From assembly GCA_029977665.1 (NCBI GenBank), contig JAPOKK010000010.1, positions 1-34,946 of the forward strand: a stretch of DNA of 34,946 bases, given 5' to 3'. This DNA comes from Pseudomonadota bacterium (GTDB taxonomy: Bacteria > Pseudomonadota > Gammaproteobacteria > Ga0077536). The notes under the pieces were generated by a model that saw only the letters and a list, made by a program, of their open reading frames with translations, had not been told where the DNA came from and did not search any database. The position numbers were made by a program, and so were the translations under genes. Every line of letters starts with the position of its first letter. Position 1 is the stretch's first letter. Positions 20,077 through 28,338 of this stretch are shown here, one piece after another.

Positions 20077-21321
20077 ATGCGTCTCACGCCGGAAACCGCC
20101 GCCGACTTCGTGCTCGCGACGAGCGATCATGCTTTCGCGCGCGATCCTTATGCCGACTATGCGATGCTGCGCGAGCACGCCCCGGTGTGTCGCCAACCCG
20201 ATGGCTCGGTGCTCCTGACGCGCTACGCCGACGTGCTGACAGCATTCGGCGATCCGGCACTGTTCAGCTCCGACAAGCGCGTCGACTTCTACCCGCGCTT
20301 CGGTGATTCACCGCTCTACGAGCATCACACGACCTCGATCGTTTTCAACGACCCGCCCTATCACACCCGCGTGCGGCAGCTGCTCGCGCCGTTCTTCGCT
20401 GCCCGCGTGCTGCGACAGATGGACGCGAGCATCGCGGCGATGGTCGACTCGCTGCTCGATCGCGCCGCCGCGCGCGGCCGCATCGACGTGGTCCGCGATT
20501 TCGCGCTGGTCGTGCCGCTCAACCTCATCGGCGAACTCCTCGGCGTGCCCTACGAGGAACGCGCCCCACTGCGCGGTTGGGCCAATGCCATCCTGGGTGC
20601 CCTCGAACCCGTGCGCTCGCCGGCCGAACTCGCCGCGGGCAACCAGGCCGTCGAGGACTTCAAGGCCTACCTGCGCGCGCTGATCGCGAACAAGCGTGCC
20701 AGGCCGCCGGGCGACGAGGCCATGGACGTGCTGTGGGCGCTGATCGAGGCGGCCGACGAGAGCCGTGCCGACGACGAGCGACTGAGCGAACTGGAAATCC
20801 TGCACAACTCGATCTTCATGCTCAACGCCGGTCACGACACCACCGGCAGCCTGATCGCCAACGGCATCGACCTGTTGTGCCGTTACCCCGAGCAGCGCGA
20901 GCGCCTGATCGATGACCCGGTGCTGATCAAGCCGGCAGTGGAGGAGATGCTGCGTTTCGAGAGTCCGCTCCAGATCGGCAACCGCAAGACCACCGCGGCG
21001 TGCGAGATCGGCGGCGTGGAGATCGCCCCGGGCACCTTCCTGCACCTCGGCATCGCCGCCGCCAACCGCGACCCGGCGCAGTTCCCCGACGCCGAGACCT
21101 TCGACGTCGCGCGCGCCCCCAACAAGCACCTCGCCTTCGCCCACGGCATCCACACCTGTGCCGGCAACTCGGTCGCCCGTATCGAGGCGCGCATCGCGTT
21201 CGCCAAGCTGCTCGAGCGGTTCCCGAACTTCACCCGCGTCGGGGCAGCCGCACGGCCGCACCGCTCGCGCTTCCGCGTCATCGACGAGCTGATTCTCGAC
21301 CTCGGGCCGGAACGCTCCTAG
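20077..21321 (+). CDS. Cytochrome P450
   Basis: I-helix LNAGHDTTGSLI; ExxR (EEMLRFESPLQIGNR); heme-binding FAHGIHTCAGNSVAR. Confidence 0.95.
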   Translation: MRLTPETAADFVLATSDHAFARDPYADYAMLREHAPVCRQPDGSVLLTRYADVLTAFGDPALFSSDKRVDFYPRFGDSPLYEHHTTSIVFNDPPYHTRVRQLLAPFFAARVLRQMDASIAAMVDSLLDRAAARGRIDVVRDFALVVPLNLIGELLGVPYEERAPLRGWANAILGALEPVRSPAELAAGNQAVEDFKAYLRALIANKRARPPGDEAMDVLWALIEAADESRADDERLSELEILHNSIFMLNAGHDTTGSLIANGIDLLCRYPEQRERLIDDPVLIKPAVEEMLRFESPLQIGNRKTTAACEIGGVEIAPGTFLHLGIAAANRDPAQFPDAETFDVARAPNKHLAFAHGIHTCAGNSVARIEARIAFAKLLERFPNFTRVGAAARPHRSRFRVIDELILDLGPERS

Positions 21322-21376
21322 CGGGGACGAGCGGCCGCCGCACAGCCCAGCGCCGGCGCGGGCCGCCGCTAGTCGC

Positions 21377-21811
21377 TCAGTCGGCGGACGCGGGTGCAGG
21401 CGACTCCGCGGCGGCGCGCGGGAACACGCAGTCGTTCTGCTCGCACAGCTCGTCGACGTTGGCGTACTTCGCCTCGCAGCCTTCGCGAAACGGCGCGATC
21501 TGCTCCTCGCTCATCGCCGTCAGCGCATCGGCGTACTGGTTGAGCGCCTCGTTCATCTCGTCGTTGCTCATCCCGCCCCCGGAGAGGTCGGTGTAGAAGC
21601 GCACCGCCAGCATGCCGAAAGCGAACGAGCGGTTGGCCCAGGTCTGCTGCATGTCGCCGAGCGCCTGGTCGGCCTCCATGGCAGTCAGCGCCGAGCAGGT
21701 CATGGCGCCGTCGAACGCGCGCTTGAGCATGGTGCGCGCGTCGGGCTCGGCTTCCTGGGCGGCGAGCGGCAACGCGACGAAGAGCAGCGCGGCGAGGGCG
21801 GGAATTCTCAT
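21377..21811 (-). CDS. Secreted hypothetical protein (144 aa)
   Basis: Signal peptide MRIPALAALLFVALPLAAQ; four Cys in the mature protein. Confidence 0.65.
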   Translation of the reverse strand: MRIPALAALLFVALPLAAQEAEPDARTMLKRAFDGAMTCSALTAMEADQALGDMQQTWANRSFAFGMLAVRFYTDLSGGGMSNDEMNEALNQYADALTAMSEEQIAPFREGCEAKYANVDELCEQNDCVFPRAAAESPAPASAD

Positions 21812-21939
21812 GCGGGACTCCGGTCGGGGAGAAACGGGTGCGGGGCGCCCATTGTGGACGCCGCGCGGCGCCGCGACAACGGGCGGGCGGTTGCAAGCCG
21901 CCAGCCGAATCATCAGGATAGGGCGCCGCAAACGAGAGG

Positions 21940-22404
21940 ATGGATCACCTACCCATGACCGACAGCACCCCCAACGCGGTATTCGTTGGCACCTGGCAGC
22001 TCGTCGAGAGCTATTCGGACAAGCCCTCCGGGCGTGTCGCCTTCCCACTCGGCGAGCACGTCGTCGGGCGTATCAACTACGACGCTGCCGGCAACATGGC
22101 CGCGCAGCTCATGGGCGAGGGACGCAAACCCTTCTCCTCGCGCGATCCCCGCGAGGTGGCCGATGCCGAGTATCGCGAAGCCTTCCAAAGCTATACCGCC
22201 TATTTCGGCACCTACACGGTCGACAGCGAAGCGGGCACGGTGACCCATCACGTGCAGGGTGCGACCGTACCCAACTGGCCCGGGCAGGACCAGGTCCGCT
22301 TCTACGAATTCTCCGGTGATCGCCTGGTCCTCAAGACACCGCCGATGCGCGGCAACGACGGCGAGAAAGCGATCCACACGCTGGTCTGGCAGAAAGTCAT
22401 CTGA
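21940..22404 (+). CDS. Lipocalin-like domain protein
   Basis: VGTWQLVESYSDKPSGRVAFPLGEHVVGRINYDAAGNMAAQLM...YFGTYTVDSEAGTVTHHVQGATVPNWPGQDQVRFYEFSGDRLVLKTPP. Start could be 21955. Confidence 0.78.
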   Translation: MDHLPMTDSTPNAVFVGTWQLVESYSDKPSGRVAFPLGEHVVGRINYDAAGNMAAQLMGEGRKPFSSRDPREVADAEYREAFQSYTAYFGTYTVDSEAGTVTHHVQGATVPNWPGQDQVRFYEFSGDRLVLKTPPMRGNDGEKAIHTLVWQKVI

Positions 22405-22652
22405 CTGTCACGCGCCCTTGCCCCGGCGCCGGCCGCTCGGGGCGCCTGCGGGTCACCGCGCCCCGCCAACGGGTTCCCTGTTCTGCTTCCCCTTTCCGAG
22501 GGCCATGACGCCAAGCGCCATGACACGAACCGGTGGTGGCGATGATGGCGCCGTATCGAAACCCTGATCCGTGTCAGCATGCCACGCGAGGCGACGCGCG
22601 AGATTGGTGCTCGTCACCTATACCGACCCGAAACACGGGAGGAGACCGCGCC

Positions 22653-22964
22653 ATGGCCGACCAGTCATTCGAAGCTTTCATGAAACGCATTCAGGAGGAC
22701 GACGCGCTCGAACAGGAGTTGCGCGCGAAGCTCGGCGATCCGGCCGAGGGCATCGCCGCCGCCGACCTCGAACGCTTTGCCGCCGAGAAAGGGTACGCGT
22801 TCGACCTCGAGGAAATCTCGGGCGAACTCAGCGACGAAGACCTCGAGGCTGTCGCGGGCGGTACCGGCACGTTCAGCTCACTCGTCGGCGACGTCTCGAT
22901 CAAGTTCTACTCGCCGAGCACGCTGGTCTTCCCGAAGATCGAGTCCACCATCATCAAGTGGTGA
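22653..22964 (+). CDS. Nif11-like/NHLP leader RiPP precursor peptide (103 aa)
   Basis: SFEAFMKRIQEDDALEQELRAKLGD...ADLERFAAEKGYAFDLEEISGELSDEDLEAVAGG followed by 33-aa core TGTFSSLVGDVSIKFYSPSTLVFPKIESTIIKW; GGGAGGAG RBS upstream. Confidence 0.88.
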   Translation: MADQSFEAFMKRIQEDDALEQELRAKLGDPAEGIAAADLERFAAEKGYAFDLEEISGELSDEDLEAVAGGTGTFSSLVGDVSIKFYSPSTLVFPKIESTIIKW

Positions 22965-24454
22965 GCGCGCGTTGCGCCGATACTGTCGAGACGCCCCTGC
23001 CGCGTCTCGACGAGCCCGGCCTCGCGAATCGCGTAAGGCGCGTTCTTGGCGACGCCGCCTACCGCGCGGCGAACGTCGACGCCCTGCTCGGCCGAGCGCC
23101 GGCGAACTGGCGTCGCGAAGCGGCGTCACAGGCTCTCCGGGACGAAAACGACACGCCGCTTGCCACGCTGGTCAAGCTGTTCTGCGGCGGGCGGCACGTC
23201 GCCGCCGGCGTGCTGGATGCAGCGATCGGTCACGCCGGGTCGGCGACGCTCGAAGCCGCCGGCCTCATCGTGCGCAACGGCGCCGAAGCGCGCGCGACGG
23301 TGCAGCTCACGCCCCATGGCGAGCACCTCTATGCCCACGACCTGCCCGCGCGACATCATGCGCGCGCCGCGGATTTCGTCGTCGGGCCGTCGCCGGTCGC
23401 ACGCCTGCTCGGCGCACTGACCGTGCCGGCATCCGTCGAGCGCGCGCTCGACCTCGGCTGCGGCGCAGGCGTGCTCGCCCTCGACACGCTGGCAGGCGCA
23501 GGCGAAGTCACGGCCGTCGACATCAATCCGCGGGCCGCGGCCCTGACCCGCTTCAACGCCGCGCTGAACGGCTGCGACAACGTCACCACGCGTACGGGCG
23601 ATCTCTTCGCCCCGCTCGGTGAGGCGCGTTTCGATCTCATCGTCAGCAATCCCCCGTTCGTCATCGCCCCGCGCACCACGTTCATCTATCGCGACGGCGG
23701 CGCGCCGATCTGCGCGCGCATCGTGCGCGAAGCACCGGCCCATCTCGCCACGAACGGCATCCTGCAGATGCTGTGCAACTGGCCCGAGCGCTCCGGGCGC
23801 GACTGGCGCGAGGTACCCCGGAGCTGGTTCGACGGCTGTGAATGCGACGCCTGGGTGCTGCGCCTGCGCTCTCAGTCCGCGCTCGAGTACGCGCTTGCCT
23901 GGCTCGGCCAGGAGCATGCCGGCGCGCCGGTACCGGCCGCGGCACTGGCGGAATGGACCAATCACCTCGCCGGTCACGACATCGCGGCCGTCGGCACCGG
24001 GCTGGTCGTCATGCGCCGCACGAGCGGGCGCCCGCCGTGGCTCGAGCTGCGCGACGCGCCGCCGCTGCGCGGCCCGGCGGGCGCGGCGATCGCACGGGTA
24101 CTCATGGCGCGTGATGCGGCAGCGCGGCTGCGCGACGACGCCGCGCTCCTCGAAGCGCGCCTGCGCCCCGCCCCGGACCTCGAATACCAAACGCGGAAAC
24201 GCCCCGGGGGCAACGGTTGGCTTGCCTCGGGCGCCGAACTGCGCTTTTCCCGCGGCCTCTGTTTCGCCGTCAAAGCAGACCCGGTCGCGACGGCCCTGCT
24301 GGGTCACCTCGACGGCGACCGCAGCGTGTCCGAAGCGCTCGAACGCGTTGCCGCGCAGGGCGGCGTCACGCCGGCCCTGTTGCTGCCGCAGCTGCCCGCC
24401 GCCGTGCGCCGCTTACTCCACCTCGGACTGTTGGTTCCGGCAGGGGCGGGCTGA
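22961..24454 (+). CDS. Class I SAM-dependent methyltransferase (MT-small/HemK-like, NPPF motif) with N- and C-terminal extra domains, putative RiPP tailoring enzyme; GTG start
   Basis: SAM motif ALDLGCGAGVLALDTLAGAGEVTAVDINPRA; catalytic motif FDLIVSNPPFVIAP; GTGA overlap with the precursor gene; C-terminal winged-helix-like tail. Confidence 0.85.
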   Translation: MSARCADTVETPLPRLDEPGLANRVRRVLGDAAYRAANVDALLGRAPANWRREAASQALRDENDTPLATLVKLFCGGRHVAAGVLDAAIGHAGSATLEAAGLIVRNGAEARATVQLTPHGEHLYAHDLPARHHARAADFVVGPSPVARLLGALTVPASVERALDLGCGAGVLALDTLAGAGEVTAVDINPRAAALTRFNAALNGCDNVTTRTGDLFAPLGEARFDLIVSNPPFVIAPRTTFIYRDGGAPICARIVREAPAHLATNGILQMLCNWPERSGRDWREVPRSWFDGCECDAWVLRLRSQSALEYALAWLGQEHAGAPVPAAALAEWTNHLAGHDIAAVGTGLVVMRRTSGRPPWLELRDAPPLRGPAGAAIARVLMARDAAARLRDDAALLEARLRPAPDLEYQTRKRPGGNGWLASGAELRFSRGLCFAVKADPVATALLGHLDGDRSVSEALERVAAQGGVTPALLLPQLPAAVRRLLHLGLLVPAGAG

Positions 24455-24486
24455 ACCGGCCGCGCCGCGACCGTCGATACGGCGCG

Positions 24487-25680
24487 CTAACCGCCCGCTT
24501 CGCGGAGCAGCTCGCCGGCGATGATGACCTGGCGAATCTGGTTGCTGCCGGCGGCAATCTCGCCGACCTTGCCGCTGCGGTAGAGTCGGTTGACCTCGGT
24601 CTCGCGCATGAAGCCCATGCCGCCGTGGATCTGCACGGCCTGATCGAGTACGCGCATCGCGCCGCGCCCGGCGGCGAGCAGCGCGGCGGCAGAGCGCTTG
24701 TGTACCACGCCGCGCCCGCCCTCGCCTTCGGGCAGGTCGACGATCTCGCGTCCTACCTGGTAGGTCAGCGCGCGCATCGCTTCGATCTCGGTGTACATGT
24801 CGGCAAGCATGGCCTGGACCATCTGGAACTCGCCGATGGCGCGCCCGAACTGCTTGCGCTGGCCGGCGTAATCGAGCGCGAGGTCGAACGCGCGCTGGGC
24901 GATGCCGATATCGAAGAACGCGCCGATGACGCGCTCGATGTCGAGCCCGCTCATCATCACGATGTGACCCGCGTTCTCTTCGCCGACCAGGTTGCCGGCG
25001 GGCACCCGGCAGTCGTCGAACACGAGCTCGCCGGTGGGACTGCCGCGCCAGCCCATCTTGTCGAGCTTCTGCGCGACCGAGAAACCGGGGAAGCTTTTTT
25101 CGACGATGAACGCCGAGATGCCTTTCTGTCGCTTCTCCGGCGCGGTCTTGGCGTAGACCAGCAACACGTCGGCGACCGGCCCGTTGGTGATGAACAGCTT
25201 ACGACCGTTCAGCACGTAGTCATCGCCGTCGCGCCGTGCCGTCGTCGCCATCGAGCCGAGCGCGTCCGAGCCCGCGCCGGGCTCGGTCATGCCGAGCGCG
25301 CCAATCACCGAGCCGTCGCAGAAACGCGGCAGGTATTCGCGCTTCTGCGCCTCACTCGCGTTGCGCACAAGGTTGTGCAGACACAGGTTGTCACTGGCCA
25401 GCATGCCGGCCGCGATGGAGTGATTCCAGTAGGCCACTGCCTCGGCGATAAAGCACTGCGCAAGCACGTCCATGCCGCCGCCGCCGAACTCGGTCGGCAC
25501 GGTGACGCCGAGCAGACCCTGTTCGGCGAGACCACGAAACGCGGCCTCGGGGAACCAGTCTTCATTGTCCATGCGCTCGCACAGTTCGTAGAGTTCGTCG
25601 CGCGCGTAGCGGTAGGCGAGATCGTAGACGGCCTGGTAGTCGGCATCGAAACCGAAGGATTCGAGGTTGGGAATGCTCAT
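24487..25680 (-). CDS. Acyl-CoA dehydrogenase
   Basis: GALGMTEPGAGSDALGSMATTA; NGRKLFITNGPVADVLLVYAKT; VQIHGGMGFMRETEVNRLYRSGKVGEIAAGSNQI. Confidence 0.9.
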   Translation of the reverse strand: MSIPNLESFGFDADYQAVYDLAYRYARDELYELCERMDNEDWFPEAAFRGLAEQGLLGVTVPTEFGGGGMDVLAQCFIAEAVAYWNHSIAAGMLASDNLCLHNLVRNASEAQKREYLPRFCDGSVIGALGMTEPGAGSDALGSMATTARRDGDDYVLNGRKLFITNGPVADVLLVYAKTAPEKRQKGISAFIVEKSFPGFSVAQKLDKMGWRGSPTGELVFDDCRVPAGNLVGEENAGHIVMMSGLDIERVIGAFFDIGIAQRAFDLALDYAGQRKQFGRAIGEFQMVQAMLADMYTEIEAMRALTYQVGREIVDLPEGEGGRGVVHKRSAAALLAAGRGAMRVLDQAVQIHGGMGFMRETEVNRLYRSGKVGEIAAGSNQIRQVIIAGELLREAGG

Positions 25681-25782
25681 GGGTGTTGTCCCCGTGCAGG
25701 ACCGGTGCGGCACCGGCATGCTCACGTGCGTGGATGGAGGAATGGCGCCGCGCCCGACCGCTCGAGCCGGCGAGGCGGCCGG

Positions 25783-27330
25783 CTACGGCGTACCGACGCC
25801 AAAGTAGTTGATGCCCTCGGCGTGACGCACCTGCACCGGCATGCCGATCGGCTGTTCGCCGAACAGCAGCGCACGCGCCGCCTCGCTGTCCGGTTCCATC
25901 ACGGCAAGAAAGCGCCGCTCGTCGGCTGCGAGCCGCCCGACGATGTAGCCGCCCGAAGGCTCGCCGCGCGCATACACCGCGGCGTAGGATTCGATGCGTC
26001 CGGCACCCTCGGCGACCTCGGCGACGACGATGTCGCTGGCGGCCTTCGCCGCGCGGCGCTCGGCGGCGCTGGAGCGCGGCTGCCAAGCCGCGCCCGGCTG
26101 CGCGGCGTAGATACCGACCGAATGCTTGGACAGGTAACCGCCGTTGGCGGCGATGAGCGCGTGTTCGGCGCCATCGCCACGCAGGCGTGCCACGACCTCG
26201 GCAATGGCGTGCAGGCTGTAGTTGTTGCCGGGTCCGCCGAAGTAGGGCAGTCCACCGGTCAGGGTGAGCGCGCGGCCGCCTTCGGGATCGATACCGAGAT
26301 GCTCGCAGGCACTGGTCACGGCAACCGGGAAACAGCTGTAGAGGTCGATGTGCGCGATGTCGTCGATCTCGATGCCGGCGTCGGCCAGCGCGCGCCCGAG
26401 CGCGAGGCCCTGGGCATGGGATCCGGCGAGGCGCGGGCGCCGCACCACCGGCAGCTCGTCGACGTCGGCGTACGCGCGCAGGTAGACCCAGTGGCTCTCG
26501 GGAATGCCGAGTTCGCGCGCCTGGCCGACCGAGGTCATGACCACCGCCGCGGCCTGGTTGACCGCGTCCTGCGCGACCATCCACTTCGTGTAGGGTTCGC
26601 ACAGCAGGAAATTCTCCGCCGAGGGCGTGGCGATGAACGCGGCACTACGTGCGTCCGGAAACTGCGCGTAGGGATTGGCCGCGGCGACCGCGCTGAACGG
26701 CGCAAAAATGCGCCCGATGCGTTCCCGGTAGGCACCCTGCGACAGGCCGAGCTCGGCGCGCAGCGCCTGCTCGAACAGGCAGTAGACCTGGATCGGAAAC
26801 GTGATGCCATGCGCCGTCTCGTAGGCGCTCGCCATCGGGTCGTCGGGCCACAAGTCCTCGAATTCGCCGTCGACTTCTTCGTGCCAATCGAGCTCGACGC
26901 CGGCGCGCCGGGCGTTGCGGATCGTCGCCAGCGCCTCGGCACCGGTCAGCACTGCGGCGCGCACCGTGCCGGCGTGGATGTCCTCGGCCAGCTGGTTGAC
27001 CAGGCGCTGCGGCGTCTCGCCGCCGACCTCGGCATAGACCGCGCGGCGCGGACGGATGCCGAGACGCCTGGCCACCGACCACGGCATGTTGTTCGAACAG
27101 CCGAAAGGATTCGGCCACATCACGGTATCGCGCACGGAATGCTCGAACAGGCGCGCCACCGCGAGCACGTCGACCCGGGCGGCGAGATCACCGCTGGCAC
27201 CGGCATCGGCCAGCGCACGGCGCGCGACCTCCGCCGCCATGTCGGCCGGCGACAGGCTGGTCGCGGGCGAAGGCGCGTTGCGATCGACGTACTGCGCGCC
27301 GCCGACCAGAATGGGAGTGGAGTCCTGCAT
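25783..27330 (-). CDS. Thiolase-superfamily protein (acetyl-CoA acetyltransferase-like, thiolase-like type 1 with extra C-terminal domain)
   Basis: TPILVGGAQYVDR; LAEDIHAGTVRAAVLTGAEAL; DIAHIDLYSCFPVAV; TLTGGLPYFGGPGNNYSLHAIAEVVARLR. Confidence 0.8.
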   Translation of the reverse strand: MQDSTPILVGGAQYVDRNAPSPATSLSPADMAAEVARRALADAGASGDLAARVDVLAVARLFEHSVRDTVMWPNPFGCSNNMPWSVARRLGIRPRRAVYAEVGGETPQRLVNQLAEDIHAGTVRAAVLTGAEALATIRNARRAGVELDWHEEVDGEFEDLWPDDPMASAYETAHGITFPIQVYCLFEQALRAELGLSQGAYRERIGRIFAPFSAVAAANPYAQFPDARSAAFIATPSAENFLLCEPYTKWMVAQDAVNQAAAVVMTSVGQARELGIPESHWVYLRAYADVDELPVVRRPRLAGSHAQGLALGRALADAGIEIDDIAHIDLYSCFPVAVTSACEHLGIDPEGGRALTLTGGLPYFGGPGNNYSLHAIAEVVARLRGDGAEHALIAANGGYLSKHSVGIYAAQPGAAWQPRSSAAERRAAKAASDIVVAEVAEGAGRIESYAAVYARGEPSGGYIVGRLAADERRFLAVMEPDSEAARALLFGEQPIGMPVQVRHAEGINYFGVGTP

Positions 27331-27525
27331 GCGCGAAATCCTGGATGTGACCGGAGCCGCGCGAGAGAGCACGGCGCGCAGAAAATAGCACACCGCCGGT
27401 ACGCACGACGGAGCCTGCCAGCGCCATTCACCCGCGCGCGTACGCGGCGGCACTCGCGCGGGCGCCGCGCGATCCGCTAGGCTCTGACTTCCTGACGCAC
27501 GCTGCCCCGGGGAGGGGGACTGCCG

Positions 27526-28338
27526 ATGCGACCCGCACCCTTTGCGCTGCACCGACCCGCCACGCTGGCCGACGCGCTGGCTGCAATCGCTGCCGGCGCA
27601 CTGCCGCTGGCCGGCGGGCAGAGCCTGCTGCCGGCGATGCGCCTGCGCGACACCGAACCCGAAGCGCTCGTCGACCTCAGCGGCATCGATGCCCTCGATG
27701 CCGACATCCGTATCGTTGACGATCGTGTCCACATCGGCGCCCGCGTGACGCATGCCGCGCTCGCCGCCGACACCGCGCTGCAGGCCGGACTGCCCTGGCT
27801 GACCGACGCGGCAGCGCAGATCGGCGACGTGCAGGTCCGCAACCTCGGCACCGTGCTCGGCAACGTGTGCTGGGCCGATCCACGTGCCAACCTGGCCGTC
27901 GCGCTGCTCGCGAGCGATGCCGCGGTGATCGCCGCCGGCGCGGACGAGACGCACAGCGCGATTCCGCTCGACGCGTTCTTCACCGGCTTCCGCCGTCATG
28001 CCCTGGACGGGCGCCTTGCCGTCGCGCTCGAGCTGCCTCGCGCGCCTGGCGCACGCGGCTGCTATCTCGAGTTCTCGCGCCAACGGCAGGACCTCGCGCT
28101 GGTCAACGTGTGCGCGGTGACGGACGCGAACGGCCTGCGTATCGCGGTGGGCGGCATCGATCCGACGCCGGTCCGCCTGCATGCCGTCGAGCGCGACGGA
28201 GCCGGCGCGTTGGAGACCGCACTCGCCCCCGCCCGGCACCGTCCGATCGCCGACCAGCACGGTGACGCCGCCTACAAGCTGCACCTGGCGGACGTGCTCG
28301 TGCGCCGCGCGCTCACGGCCATCGGGATCGCGGCATGA
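27526..28338 (+). CDS. FAD-binding (CoxM-type) subunit of molybdenum hydroxylase
   Basis: LPLAGGQSLLPAMRLR; LPWLTDAAAQIGDVQVRNLGTVLGNVCWADPRAN. Confidence 0.9.
   Translation: MRPAPFALHRPATLADALAAIAAGALPLAGGQSLLPAMRLRDTEPEALVDLSGIDALDADIRIVDDRVHIGARVTHAALAADTALQAGLPWLTDAAAQIGDVQVRNLGTVLGNVCWADPRANLAVALLASDAAVIAAGADETHSAIPLDAFFTGFRRHALDGRLAVALELPRAPGARGCYLEFSRQRQDLALVNVCAVTDANGLRIAVGGIDPTPVRLHAVERDGAGALETALAPARHRPIADQHGDAAYKLHLADVLVRRALTAIGIAA

Noticed and set aside
22533-22652. Upstream extension of the Nif11 precursor ORF
   Set aside because: Nif11 leaders begin close to the MADQSFEAFM segment and the best RBS (GGGAGGAG) precedes ATG 22653.
22961-24454. Methyltransferase as housekeeping PrmC/HemK or RsmC
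   Set aside because: NPPF motif is shared, but the architecture (497 aa with extra N- and C-terminal domains) and GTGA coupling to a Nif11 ORF do not fit prmC or rsmC; cannot be fully excluded without searches.
24217-27480. 1087-aa ORF on the plus strand
   Set aside because: Overlaps the methyltransferase 3' end and runs antisense to the acyl-CoA dehydrogenase and thiolase-like genes; low-complexity His/Arg/Ala-rich translation.
27331-28284. N-terminal extension of the 833-aa minus-strand ORF
   Set aside because: Antisense to the FAD subunit gene; thiolase-like proteins begin at MQDSTPILVGGA (27330).
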